Of a stretch of 64,000 nucleotides of DNA, positions 49,250 to 62,060 are shown in pieces; position 1 is the stretch's first letter; each line of letters begins with the position of its first letter. The position numbers were made by a program, and so were the translations under genes. Under the pieces are notes generated by a model. That model saw only the letters and a program-made list of their open reading frames with translations, did not search any database and was not told the DNA's origin. The DNA is from Capillidium heterosporum (taxonomy: Eukaryota > Entomophthoromycota > Entomophthoromycetes > Entomophthorales > Capillidiaceae). Location: positions 3,100,001 to 3,164,000 of the forward strand of contig WBMQ01000001.1 of assembly GCA_016630905.1 (NCBI GenBank), in the 5' to 3' direction.

Positions 49250-50224
49250 TTTTATTTTAGTACATAAATTTTTTATTTAAAATAATTGATATCCTATTTA
49301 GCTTGTCAAGGCTTGTAATTTTAAGTGACTCCATTGTCGTTAAATTGCTTTTGTAACTGGTATATATAAATTGATCTATATTAAGTTTATTAAAGCTTTA
49401 CTGATGCCATCATCTAGTTGTTGATAGTTTAAGGAACCCTGCTACCTATTTAGCCACATTTAACTTTTTTGTTTGAATTGTTGAGTTGACTTTATCTGCC
49501 ATTTGATAGTAAAAGCTATACCTGGATGTGTATCTATTTCCAAAACATGAAATCGATACCAAATTTCTCTATTTTATCGGATTTAGAAAGTTTACTACAA
49601 AGTTGCTTATTCTTTATATTGCACTGCTTTACAAAGCTTGATGTAATGTACCAATTAGTTAAAGTTTTGTTATCCCAACGATTTACTGTAAATAAGTGTA
49701 GCTTGGCAATTTACTAAAATGACTAAAGATCTATTTACTTCAACCCAATGCTTAATAAAGTTGTAAAAGAACATTAATGGAGGCCATTCAGCTTATGCTA
49801 AGCAGGTATTGGTGTATTATAGTTGCAAAAACTTTAGCAGTATAAATAGAAAATTGCAAGATGAGTTCAAGCTTTCAGTAGATGGACAAAAGATACCTTT
49901 AGCTACTGCAAATGCAAAAACCATTGATGTATGGAACATATCCTTTGAAAGTTAACTGAAAAAATGTATGTAAAAATTTATCCATTATATTAAGTATTAT
50001 ATCGATGATGTTTTACTGACTATCTTCAAAACATTGAAATAAAAGTCACACTACAAGCTACCCAACCAAGTCTAAAGGAACAAATAACTTTATAGGACGT
50101 ATATAGGCTGGCACAGTGCAATAAATATTAGGAACTTTTGAAGGGGATCGAATTTGGATCGCAACTTCGTTGGTAGGGGCACTTAGAGCTATATATTCTT
50201 TACATATAGACTTGGCAACTTTAC
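49250..50224. other. Intergenic, convergent 3' ends
   Basis: 975 bp AT-rich spacer between thiolase (+) and the MIT-like gene (-). Nothing recognised. Confidence 0.55.
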
Positions 50225-51126
50225 CTAACTTTTCAACCTAGATTCCTTAGCTTCTTTATAAGCGGAAGCTTCCTGGTAGGCAATGATAGCTTTCATCAAA
50301 GCAGTGGCCGAAGTTAATACTGCTGAAGACATTTTTTCTCGCAACCGGTACTGGGAGTCGATCTCAATAGCTTTGGTGATACCTACCTTGGAGATATCCC
50401 AACACAACCTCTGCACGCCTATATACCTATCGATATCCTGTGCTTTTTGTAAGGTGAAGCTCAATGTTGTAGCGACAGCATCAGGTATAGGGGATTGCTT
50501 CAAAGCTATAGCCCCAGCAACTGCTGCTTGAACAACCCGTTCTGACAAGGTAGTAGGTACTTTGCTTTCATATTGGTGCTTGATTTCTGGGTTTTGGTTG
50601 GCTTCATGGTGCGGGCTTATTAAGTCGTAACTTGTAAAATTAGCTTTGGCTCACCTTTTATAAAATGTATACCTCTTGTTACTTTCGTTGAGTGCTTCTC
50701 CGTACTTACTAGCTAATATAGAGCATACCTTTATCATGACCAAGTCATTGATTTTGTCGTTCTTGTCCACTAAAATAGAAACTTAGGACTTTAGCTAAAA
50801 CTTTGGTTACCTGGTAAAGCATCTAATATTGAAGTGATGGCAGCCATGTAACTATCTAAAGCTATAGCTTGGTCGCCTTTATGGTCGTTGTCAATGGTAT
50901 GAAATATCTGTTTCATCGCTTCGTCTAGCTTGCTGTGGTCAAAGAGATTTCCTTCCTTCTTGGAGCCAAATAGGCTGTAGTCCAGCTTCATGAAACTTAG
51001 TGGGCTGATCATATTGGTGTTAATTTTGCTATCTAACTGAACTGTAAATGTGGAAGTGATGTTTCTTTTTATTACTGTTGCATTCACCCTTTTCAACTTC
51101 CCAAATAAGCTGGTAATGATCTCCAT
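50225..51126 (-). CDS. Uncharacterised protein with a possible MIT-like helical domain
   Basis: 272 residues from three exons (51126-50811, 50769-50673, 50630-50225). Introns are 41 and 42 nt and all junctions are in frame. I do not recognise the full-length family. KLDEAMKQIFHTIDNDHKGD, then QAIALDSYMAAITSILDALP, resembles the three-helix MIT pattern found in ESCRT-III-interacting proteins (small-residue and aromatic spacing A..Y..AI..L). The C-terminal half is Ala-rich helix with VQAAVAGAIALKQSP, RLCWDISKVGITKAIEID and LMKAIIAYQEASAYKEAKES, without membrane segments. A role in membrane traffic is only a guess from the MIT-like part. Gene structure is better supported than function. Confidence 0.7.
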
Positions 51127-52203
51127 CAACTTGGATTAAAATAGCTTCAAAGGGATTTGAATTGCGTTAGTAGGACCAACCAGATAAGCTGCTGAAAACA
51201 TTCGTTAAAGTATGACGTTATTTTAAACTTACGCTTCAGAATAATACCAAATCTGGACTAGTTAAGCTAGAGTTCCAAGTTGGAGGCTTGTAAATGTCCG
51301 CTAAGCCTTGAACTTTGTTGTAAAAGTAACTACTTTAGACTTTGTATGAAATATCACTATAGGATTTAGGCTACAATAACTATGTACGTATTCTATTCTA
51401 TAAGATAAATGAGAATTGTAGACATCAAAAGGTATATTATAAATCTTGTGGGTGACCTGATCAATCAAGATTTTACTTGGAACTCTTAGCACTTCTCTTC
51501 AATATATCTAATTTTTGAATAAATATAATTGGCACATTGTGTATCATCTAGGCTTTATTTTCGCTATAAAAACAATAGTTTTAGTAACTAGTACACAAAA
51601 CGAAAACGAGACTTGTTATTATTAGTTAGCATAAGTTAAAATTAATTATATAGCACTATATAAGATGGCTTATAAAATTTATAATTCAATGTGCATACAT
51701 TTAATAATCTAGAAATATAAACTTACAATAATTTATCTCAATAGGAGCCTACTGATATAATTTAACTAACCTTCAATTTTAAAAATCGTAGCTATTCAAT
51801 ATATACTCATCACCTTTATATAACTAAAGTAAATATATGTACTACTTGCAAGATGTTAAAATATTAGAATCGCCGCCCTATAAACAGGAAATCCTATGCA
51901 AGCAATTCAATAAGCTAATTTCTTACGTTTGATAGACTGAAAGTTTATTCCAATTCACTTATAGAGAGAACGGATCGTATAATTTAAGATAAAGCCAATA
52001 TATTTTAATTATACGTATATAACTACACTTGATCCTAAAATTAAAATATAAATTTAATGGAAATATTAATTGGAAGGTCGCAACTAAGATACCGAGTCCT
52101 ATTAGACAACTCACTTGGCCATCACAATTTCAGTTTAGAATCACCAAGCGAAACAAACTAAAATCTTTGAAGTAGGTTGATTCGGCTAGGTAGTTACTTA
52201 CCT
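51127..52203. other. Intergenic between MIT-like gene and formin
   Basis: 1.08 kb of AT-rich spacer, both neighbours on the minus strand. Nothing recognised. Confidence 0.55.
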
Positions 52204-55200
52204 TTACTCCAATTTCATCTCCTGCAGCATTTCCATGGCTTTGAGACCTATCGAGCTCGACTTGGCTTTCTTCTCGTTAAGGCGGTTCTTGTAGCGACGG
52301 GTTGAGGTGAAGTCGGCACCGCTGCGCAGCGATTCCAACAGTTTGTCCATGGCACCGACACCGTCGGCATCTTCGCTCTTGGCACCGGGGCTCGATGGTT
52401 TATCTAGCAGTAGATAGGTAAGAAAAAGAAAATGGTTGTATAAGTTACTTTTCGCCTCTTCCTTAGCCTTCTGCTTTTCGAGGAACGCCTTTTCTTTAGC
52501 CTCTTGCTCCACCCGTTGTCGCTCCAATTTAGCGTTCTTCTCGTCAATGACTTTGATTTCTTTGAACGCTTTCTATAAACATGACGTAAAGTTAGTGGAG
52601 ATTTGTATTAACATGTACCTCAACTAGGTGCAAGAAGTCTTTGAACACAACAAAGAACTCGTCAGGACCCGTAGTCAATGGATCTTCACCTAAAGCAGTT
52701 ACGATGGCACCGTACGCTTTGTTCATTTCTTCGTACCTAGTTTCCAAGGTGGTATAGGATTTGTGGGCTGAAGCGTGGAACTTGGTTATAGAGACTGTGC
52801 CAGGTATCTTCAGGTGGCAAGTCGGTAGTATCTTCAAAGTAGGTCTCCAATTCATCCTTGATCTCCTTCAGCTTGTGACCCATACTTTGGAAGTCGGACA
52901 TTAAATCGCTGAATGAAACTTTGGAGGCCGCTTCAGCCGATTTTACTTCGGATCGGAAGTCTAAAACTTCGGGATACATTGATGAAAGGGTACGCACTAA
53001 AAAGTGGATCAAGTTGGATTTGTTGTCCATGGCTTTAGTGTCGGCCAACTATTGAGGGAAGGTTAGGATGCTGTAGATGAATTGATAAGTTACTTTGGTT
53101 AGACTGTAGACTTTGAAACCGTGAGCACCACCACGGAACCCAGTACCGTTCATGTAATTACCGATTACCAAAATTATCTAAATAGCATGTTAGCATAGGA
53201 ACAGGATTGGATGTCGGCAATTTGCTACTACCTCCGTTCGCTTTTACTCTACACTTTTCTTTATGATTATATTGGATAAAGATGTAGAGTAAATCCGAAT
53301 AGAGATAGTAAATGCCAAGCCGATGAAAATGCAACTAAAGTACCTTGAAGAGCTGGGGCAGATGCTGTGAGTTGGATAAGGCGACAGACGCTTCAATAAC
53401 ACTGGATATGGACTATGCTAGAGTGAATATTTGGCAATGTATATAAATTTACCTTGTCCAAGTAGTTGAACTGATCCATAAACCCGAACTTAAAGTAGAT
53501 CGCGTTAAGTCTGGCCTCATATCGGTAAATTTTAATCATCTAAAGATGATCCAGTTAGTAAATATAAAATTTGATGTAAAAATAGATATTGTACCTCGGT
53601 TAAAAATTGTTCGGGACGGGCCAAGTTGTCAAATTCCCCAGTATATCCTGTCAATAGATCCACCTAATAAACCTTTTAGAATATGTTGAATTGAAAATGC
53701 TACCTCTTCGGACGTAGGCACATAATTTAAAAACTGCTTGACCAAGTTTTCGTTCAACACTGTTTCATCAAGGGTAATAATGGCTTTATGGATGGTTTTA
53801 AAGGAAAGGTTCTTCAGAGATCCCAACATAATGTCTTTACATTAAAAAATAAAGTTAGCTCGAATACCAGACAATAAACCCTATAAAATACTTACTCATT
53901 GTATATGTCTTTTTGGAATCCAAGAGCTGCACTTTGTCTTCGGCGGGGGCCTCTGTTTCAACTTTGGCTACCTTGACACCTATTTTAAAGCAACGTTAGT
54001 CGATTTGAAAAGGCTTCTAGGATATTACGAGCAACGATCTCCTTGGCACTGAACTCCTCCTCAATCTTAGTGAAGATGCCTTTCTCGACAAACTCATCTA
54101 CGACCGGCTCATCTGCAGAGGAAATGTCTTTCCAAATAGTTTTGGAAATTTGACTGTTGCTCAGCTTATCCCACTGGAGCTGCTTTAGCTTGACTTTGGA
54201 CGTAACCTTCAACTTCTTGCGCTGAGCTAAAACAAAGTTAGTATTGTTGTGAGTAAATATATTACGAAGTGAAGGAACTGCAGGAGCACCGAACATCGGC
54301 GGTGGTGGTGGTCCGCCCATGGCCCCGGGTGGTGGTGGCGGTCCAGGGATACCTCCTGGCGGTGGGGGTGGTGGTGGTATTCCCATACCTCCTGGCGGTG
54401 GGGGTGGTGGTGGTATTCCCATACCTCCTGGTGGAGGTGGTGGGGGTGGTCCTCCGATGACACCTGGGGGAGGCGGTGGTGGCGGTATGCCGGCTGCTGA
54501 AGGTGGTGGTGGCGGGGGTGGTGGTCCGCCCGATACTGGGGGGGGTGGTGGCGGTGGTGGCCCTCCAGATACTGGTGGTGGAGGTGGGGGCGGTGGGGGT
54601 GGTCCTCCGCCACTTACAGGTTTACTTGGTTCGCCAGGTATAAATGGTGGTGGTGGGGGTGGTGGTGGTCCACCAGAAACAGGTGGGGCTGTCGAAACTT
54701 CAGGAACTTTACTTGGAACAGCTATATCCTGTGGTTTACCTGTTACTGGATCGGCAGTAGAAACTTGCTCTCCACTTGGACCTAATCCAGGAGCTGAAGT
54801 ACCGAAGCCAGAACCTTCGAGTTTTTGCTGAAGAGGATCCACATCCAAACCACCGGTACCAAAGTCTGCCTTTGAGTCCTCGCTGCCAGGTCCACCCTGA
54901 ATAATCGGCTTATGTGGATCAAGCTGTGCCATCGGATGGCTCGGCATTAAGAACCCACCGACATTGTCGCTTTGGCCAAAGTTGGCCTCGCCTGGGAAGT
55001 GAGTACTTTGGCCATCGGCGTATGGGTATGGCTGTTGAGCACCCATATTTGGCATTGGCATTATTGAATAGCGATTTTCATTCTTCTGTCCGACTTGTGG
55101 AAGAGGTTGGAGGTTGGGTATCGGCATGACCGAAAACCTCTTTTCGGGGCTGATAGAATGGTTCGGCACTATCTGATTGGCGGAGGCCTGTTGACCATAC

Positions 55201-57785
55201 ATCTGGTCCTTGAACTTTGAGAAATCTAAATACAAATTAAAACCTTAGCAAGAAGTCAAAACTTACCGTATCCAGACTGGTGTTTAGAAGCTGACGTAGG
55301 TCTGCTCATTGGGGCTGGCATCGTCTGTGAAGGACCACCTACTTCCTCGAAAGTTATGTTACCACTATACACACCTCCTGGTTGAGAGGGGAGGCCGGTA
55401 AGGAGATTCGTGGGTTGGGCGGTTTGTTTTTGTTGGTTACGTTCTTTGCGTATCCTTGTTACCTCGACACTTACTTTCTCAAAGCTGACAACCCATTTCC
55501 CTTCCTCGTTTTTCTCCATGAACTTCCCAGTCTTCAAAAGTTCGTTTTCGATCTGAAGCTCTTCGCGCTCGATTTCAGCCCGCTGCTTCTCTTCAATCTC
55601 TTTTTGGAATACGGAGTATACGTGCTTGAGCTGCTTATCCTGTCTTGAGAGTTTCCCATCGAGCTCTGAATAGATATTTTCACATCGGTTACGGAGTGCT
55701 TCGCAAGTCTGCTGTGACATTCTTAGTAAGTTTTCTAGGGAGTGATTCCTAGACTTCAAGGCCGTCACCATATCATCTAAATTTTAAGTAAGAAAGCTTT
55801 GAATCCAAAAGGTACCTTCGCGCATCGATAACTCAAGCTCGAGCTCGTTCTTTCTTCCTATAACTTTGTGAAGTTGCTCTTTAGTTTCTTTCAGCTCGAC
55901 TAGGGCCTTTTCAAGCTGCTCTTCCTTTTCGAATTTTGCAATGATAGTGGCAACTGAACCATTTTGCCTGGCATATCCACTATCAAAATAGCTCTGATCG
56001 AGGACTATATCGGTTATAACAGCATCGATAACTTGATAGTATCTAGTTCTAAAACTATGCTTAGTAACTGCCTTTTTAATGTTAAAATAAATAGCCGGAC
56101 TTACTTCAACTCGGTATCATATCGAATAAGCAACATGTGCTGAAGAGCCGATAGGAAAAAGTCGTAAGCTCTAGTTTCTCCAACACTTTGCAACAAGGTT
56201 TCAAATACGTCACGCGGGTCATTCATATTCTGAAGAACCGTGTTGTTGTGATTCTCGACCCATTCTGCCATGTCTAGCTCTGCAACCCTTTCGAACTTGC
56301 GGATTTGAAGGTTTATAAGCTCGTTCCCCAACTCTTTCAATAGCTAAAAATAAAATTAACAAAATAATAGTTACATTTAATACTTTTAGGACGGTACCGA
56401 GCTTGACGAGGTTCAACTGGCTTCTTATATGCATACGCACTTCAAGCTCTTCTGGAATTTCGATTAAAGCGTTGATGAGCATCATATTCGAGAGACAGTA
56501 GTCCATAAGCTCCTTGTCGGCACCAGCTCTTCGAATTTCTTCACTAGCTCCGACTAACGATCCCATTCGACCTCTACCTAAAATGGTGGCTTCCAAAACA
56601 ATCATCCAACCTTCGAAACGCATACTATGCTGACGGAACTTTTGCATCTTATCCATTCCTTCAAGTACGTGGGAATGACCAATCGCATCTTCACTACAGC
56701 ATAGATAGATCAAAGCATCGGCTACTAGTTTCCGAGTAGTTAAGCTCTTCGAATCAATAGAAAAAGTGAGGTTATAAATGATTTTGGGAGTTTGTAAAGC
56801 TTCGTTAGCACCACACTAAATAAATTTTAGAATATATTTGTTACAATGGTCTATTTTAAATATACTTACACCTGTGTTTAAAAGAGCCTTGAGAGACTTG
56901 ACGATTTCGAGTTCGATTTTGTTGTCTGCCTCTCGCCTATAGGGATCAGTATCAATTCTATAACCCTTTTTACCTGCTAACACGTCGGTTTAACGATCCC
57001 AGGGCATCTGCTAAAAGCTCCATACCATTTAGGTAGATGAACTGCTTAACCCAACTAAAGACGGGTTTATAAGATGAAGATAGATTCAGTTACCTGATAG
57101 GTTGTGTTGTAAGAGATACTCTAAGATATGTGAAATTTTTCAGCGGCATAAGACTCGATTCAAACTCCTTCATTTTATGGACGAAAAATTCCGGGGTACT
57201 TTTATCAAGCAGACCATCCATTCTTTTTTGGATCTACAATACCAAATAAATAAATAATAGACTAGCAAATTCCTTACATCCGTATGTTCTTTATCTTTTT
57301 GAGATCTTATCATCATCCATTTGGAATCTGGGGCCATAGCTCTCATGGCTACTCTCTGATTTTCCTTCATATCCATACTATCCTAAATATTATGTAAATA
57401 ATGCATTAAAAGTAGAAAATACCATTAGAGCTTCAAAAAGCTCCTCTAATGCGGCATCATTAGGTTGCATCGAATACGTAGAAACTCTAGTTTGATCGGA
57501 CAGCATTGAGGGAGCAGAGTTGGAAGAAGTCGTCGATAGGACCGACGGCGTACGGTTGAAGCTGTTGTCATGCCTTGGGACGTTAGGTTGAGGGTAGACC
57601 GATGCATTTACTGAAGACATAGATGTATGTGCGGTAGCCGTTGAAAAGTTGAGTGGGGAATTATCGGACCGATTGTAGGTATTAGTTGACGTGATGTTTT
57701 GGAATACATCGGATTGGGATTGGGTATTTATTGGAGGTGATATAATTATATCCTTCTTCTTCTTTGGTTTGAAAAAGGACGACAT
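52204..57785 (-). CDS. Diaphanous-related formin (20 exons)
   Basis: Rho-GTPase-controlled actin nucleator for polarised growth and cytokinesis (Bni1/SepA class). Exon 1 starts at ATG 57785 and exon 20 ends at 52204. Correcting one extra base gives about 1,536 residues. Order: Ser-rich N-terminus; GBD/FH3 armadillo part (about 100-560, with LIYLCCSEDAIGHSHVLEGM and RMGSLVGASEEIRRAG); coiled coil; FH1 with many poly-proline runs (54266-54700); FH2 (about 1046-1455) with LKQLQWDKL, NIMLGSLKNLSF and the canonical IGNYMNGTGFRGGAHGFKVY; and a DAD tail, MDKLLESLRSGADFTSTRRY. Introns are mostly 35-60 nt; one is 166 nt (53343-53178) and contains a hairpin. In exon 18 (53048-52619) the frame shifts near 52790: EDTWHSL is followed in another register by ITKFHASAHKSYTTLE. 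The autoinhibitory GBD-DAD pair implies regulation by Rho. Confidence 0.93.
53243..53293. repeat. Imperfect inverted repeat (hairpin) inside formin intron 16
   Basis: TTTACTCTACA (53243-53253) pairs perfectly with TGTAGAGTAAA (53283-53293). Inside it, TCTTTAT (53258-53264) pairs with ATAAAGA (53276-53282), with a 4-nt bulge and an 11-nt loop. The intron that holds it is 166 nt, about four times the local norm. The hairpin could shorten the effective donor-acceptor distance, or be a small inserted palindrome. Confidence 0.6.
54349..54420. repeat. Two exact 36-bp tandem repeats in formin FH1
   Basis: Units 54349-54384 and 54385-54420 are identical, each encoding a PGGMGIPPPPPP-like profilin-binding unit. 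A third diverged copy follows. Exact identity suggests a recent unit duplication. Confidence 0.8.
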
Positions 57786-59280
57786 CTCTATTAGCGCCTG
57801 GTCTTATGCTCTTCAATGCCTTACTATGTGTACAAGAATTTTAGTGACTTGATAAAACCTTCGTGTAATTCTAACAACCAAATGCAGTTTTAGTCTAATT
57901 TTGAGTTGCTTTTTTGAAATTTAGCTTCCGTACTATGTGGGGCTTATTTAATGGTTCATTTGCTATTTGCTGGCATATTGAATAAATGGTAAATAGGCTT
58001 AGTAAGCTAGATAAATGATATGGCTTTGAGCCTTGATATCCAACATCGGAGCCAGGAGCAGAGTTAGCAGATATAGCCTCCTTGTTAGAAAATAGGCAAA
58101 ATTAAACCATAAAAATTGGTGTAAAGACAAGTCAACTCAGTGAATTGACTTCAAATAAGGCGGAATATGAGTTTAAAATAAGCATACGTGTTCTAAGAAA
58201 ACAAATAGGACGCAAATTTATCATACATAAATATATTTTGAATATTGAACTAAAGGAGACTATATATACTAGTTGACTTATCACTATATTTGAGGAAACA
58301 TGCAAAATTCCATTGTATAAACCTGTAAGTACCATAGAATATAAATACCATCCAATTTATTATCTTTCCTATATATAAACCGCTCTAAAATCAGTCCAAA
58401 GTAAAAATATTCTACTTGACCTACAACTAAACTAATGTAGCTAGCCCAGAGTAGTACTATTATTGAAAACCAATTACCATGACTCGAACTTTGCTGAGTA
58501 CTGGTAATGGTAAACGAAATCTGAGCCCACACATTACGAGCGTGCCTTCAGAGGATGAAATGAAATAATAATAAAAGTTCGCTAAACGTAAGCGTCCTAT
58601 TTGTCAGTTTGAAATCTGTCTCCTTGCTTACTGGATGATCTATTCATCCATTATTTAACCACTAAGCAAGAAAACGGTGTTGAAAGTAGATAAAGTTTGG
58701 TAGATCTTTATTGGCAATACGTTGCTATAAAAACGATTACATATACTAAATAATGTTGGCTTATCAGTACATTTTTTACACTACATAAAGTATTTATTTA
58801 TTGAAAATACAATATGATACGATGGATAGTTTGGAAGCTTTATAACCTTAAATATCACTGATACTTTTTATTACGTGCATCACATTAACTTCCGATTTCG
58901 CTAGATATGCTAACTTGAATTGGTTAGTTTACAATCTTCAAATTTGATGAGCGCTTCTAGCTATTAGCAATATAAACTTGCTATACTTGTATAAACCTAC
59001 ATAGTTACCTTTGGTACATAGGACTTTAAAAGCCTAGCATACTTGATACATTTAATTTGCATTACTATAGGTCAAAAATTGATTTGAAAATATATATTTA
59101 TGCTGGAAAGATTACTGAAAAGTAAACATATCTAAAGAAGGAAACGTACTAAAAGCATGATGAACAATTAAATAGGACTTTATTTGATGCTATGAACGTG
59201 GCCCAAGTATGCAATCGACCCCTCATAGCACTTAAGTTAATATAATATAGAAGTGATAAACTATACATCAACAATTTAGT
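57786..59280. other. Intergenic, formin upstream region
   Basis: 1.5 kb between the formin start codon and the 3' end of histone H3. AT-rich. A hydrophobic open stretch at 58284-58532 (-) lacks an ATG at its start and is treated as noise. Confidence 0.5.
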
Positions 59281-59736
<456 letters not shown>

Positions 59737-59745
59737 TCAATCTGC

Positions 59746-59755
59746 CTTTTATATA
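59746..59755 (-). promoter_or_regulatory. TATA box of histone H3
   Basis: On the minus strand TATATAAAAG lies 55 nt upstream of the H3 ATG, a near-consensus TATA element at a plausible distance for a strongly expressed histone gene. Confidence 0.6.
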
Positions 59756-61288
59756 ACACGGATCGATTTAACTTTTGAATTTCTAAAATTCAATTGAAAT
59801 TTTTACTTTTGGTAAATCATAAGTGTAGAATTTTAGAAATTTGATTTGATTATTGGGTAGATTGCCTAAATTTTAAATTGAATTATTTTTCGATTTTGTA
59901 AATTGCTATCAACTGTCATTTCATTGGATAATTGAACTTTGATAAGTTTCAAGGAAACGAACAAAGGTTGAATTGCAACAAGAACCAATTGAAATCGATC
60001 AATGGAAACTTGAACTTGGAAGTTGTAAATATTGGAGTTCGTTGTACAGGAATCAAAAGCAAGTATAACTGTCATCTCAGGTGGTTTGGCAAAGCCCTTT
60101 GTAAGGTGTATACATTTTAATGTATATTTACTACTCTACCTATATGAAATAAGGTGGTTCTTTGTATATGAAGTTTTTAAATTGATTATATTCAATTTTA
60201 TACAATTGAGCTTAAAAACAAAATATAATTCTAATTGTTGTTATCATTTACTATATTTTAGTAAAAGAAACATACTATATCTATAAAATTAGATATTGCT
60301 ATTCGAAATACCAATTAAACACTAATAAAAAAAGTTATATATAGTGTTTATTTTAATAATATGTATTAAAAATTACAAATAACTAACTACGATATATTTT
60401 ATTTAGTTTACTAAATTCAAATATTTGAAATAGACTCTATTTTAAGGATATCGTAATTCTTTTTATACTTCCAATCTTAGGTATTTGCATACCCAGCTAT
60501 GAAGTAGATTAAGTTTGTAAATATATATATAGCTGTATTTAATACTATTATTCAATATATATACTAAATTTTAAATATATACAAATATGTTGTTAAACAA
60601 GTTAATTTACAATTTTAATCTTGGTGTCTATATTTTAATTACTATATTTACCATCTTATTTTTGTCATTATTTTATCATTATTCCAGCTCCATTAACAGA
60701 TTTTATTAAATAGATGCTTTCCTAAAAATATTGTAAATATGTATATATTGAGACGTGCTGTATTCTTTTTGATAATTTATATAGTACATTATTTCACATT
60801 ACATTGACGATGCTTATTTTACATTAAGATTATTGCAGTTGATCTTTTAAAGAAATCTGTTCTATTATATATAATCGTTTAGACAAGCTTTACAGCTCTT
60901 ATAAAAATCAATGGAATAGTGAGAGTAGATAATGAAACATTGGTACCATAAAGTTTAGGTCAAACAATAGATTTTCAAAAAATCAATATAGTAAAATACA
61001 AAGGCAACATAGATTGCAGTCTTTAAAATAATGTCGCTATATTTTTATTACAGTTTACAGGGTAAGAGAATCTCATGTATTAATATTTATAAATAAAATG
61101 AAAGATAAGTTAAAACAATAAATTTCAAACAATGTTATTCTTCTATAAAAGCCAAAATTTAAAATATCAATATATAAATGTAAAGCCCATCTTTACCTTT
61201 ATAAAAACAATGAGACTTACTGTCCACAAAATATATAAATACCATTATTAAAGAGCTTTTAACTAAGCCTAAAAAAGAAAAATTTACT
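59756..61288. other. Intergenic, H3 upstream region
   Basis: 1.5 kb, among the most AT-rich parts of the window. No credible exon, tRNA or H4 gene seen. Confidence 0.55.
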
Positions 61289-61708
61289 TTACTCGGTCTG
61301 TACTTTTAAAACTTCGTAGAAGCCCTCCTTCTTGAAATTTCCAAAAGGTCCAGTCCTTCCCAAAAGTGGAATTAAATCTTGGTTAGGGATTAAAGTTTCC
61401 GGTTCCACTTCCAAATCAATTTCACTTTCAAACTTCGCACCTTTGTAAATCTGCTCTAAATCTGGCTCTAAAGTCCAAAAGAAAGTTCCCTTCTTGGTGA
61501 TGGGGTTAATAAGTTCGTTATCTACCTTTTTGATAAGTTGACCTCGCTTCCACAAGTCGTTGAGGATACAATGTTTGACATGGGATTTGCTTTTGAGTAG
61601 TTTATACTGGGGGAGGTATCGTTCGACTAACTGTTGGGTCGTCAACTTGCCTTCCTTGGCTAATAAATGCTTGATGAGGACTTGGCCACTGCGGTTGATC
61701 TTGTGCAT
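61289..61708 (-). CDS. Small basic protein, possible winged-helix, unidentified
   Basis: 139 residues, a single exon with true ATG at 61708. I do not recognise the family. The N-terminal half reads INRSGQVLIKHLLAKEGKLT, TQQLVERYLPQYKLLKSKSH, then HVKHCILNDLWKRGQLIKKV and TFFWTLEP. That helix-turn-helix then beta-hairpin pattern is typical of a winged helix. The C-terminal part ends FGNFKKEGFYEVLKVQTE. Composition is basic and protein-like, with codon use like neighbouring genes. Some mitochondrial ribosome-associated proteins look like this, but I see no strong presequence. It is divergent from the gene at 62061. Confidence 0.65.
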   Translation of the reverse strand: MHKINRSGQVLIKHLLAKEGKLTTQQLVERYLPQYKLLKSKSHVKHCILNDLWKRGQLIKKVDNELINPITKKGTFFWTLEPDLEQIYKGAKFESEIDLEVEPETLIPNQDLIPLLGRTGPFGNFKKEGFYEVLKVQTE

Positions 61709-62060
61709 TTCTTTGAGGTGTAAAATTTTCTATAACTTTGTCTATTGTTGGGAAGTTTTGTGAAGCTGAAGTGATTTTCGAGTTTGGATTAGAGTAAGTT
61801 GATTTAATTGGTTGAGCCGTAATTCAATCCGAGTGCTTTGTAGAGGCACATTGGGCTAAATTTGGATTATAAATACTAATGTTTATTGTAAATTGAAGCT
61901 AACAGTAGCTATAGATTATCTTACCGATTCAAATTGAGTATTAAGGATCTTTATTTTAGCTGCACATTCTGTATAAACGTCTGTTGGCAACAGCTCAACC
62001 ATTCTTACAAAAGTGAGTTTCAAATCCAAATCTCCAGTACCTTTTAGAACAATAATAAAG
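61709..62060. other. Short divergent promoter region
   Basis: 352 bp between two divergent small genes. Nothing recognised. Confidence 0.5.

Noticed and set aside
54319-54831. Plus-strand glycine-rich open frame
   Set aside because: It is the reverse complement of the proline-rich FH1 domain of the formin.
58284-58534. Hydrophobic minus-strand frame upstream of the formin
   Set aside because: AT-rich composition alone gives Ile/Phe/Tyr-rich frames; no motif or splice context supports a gene.
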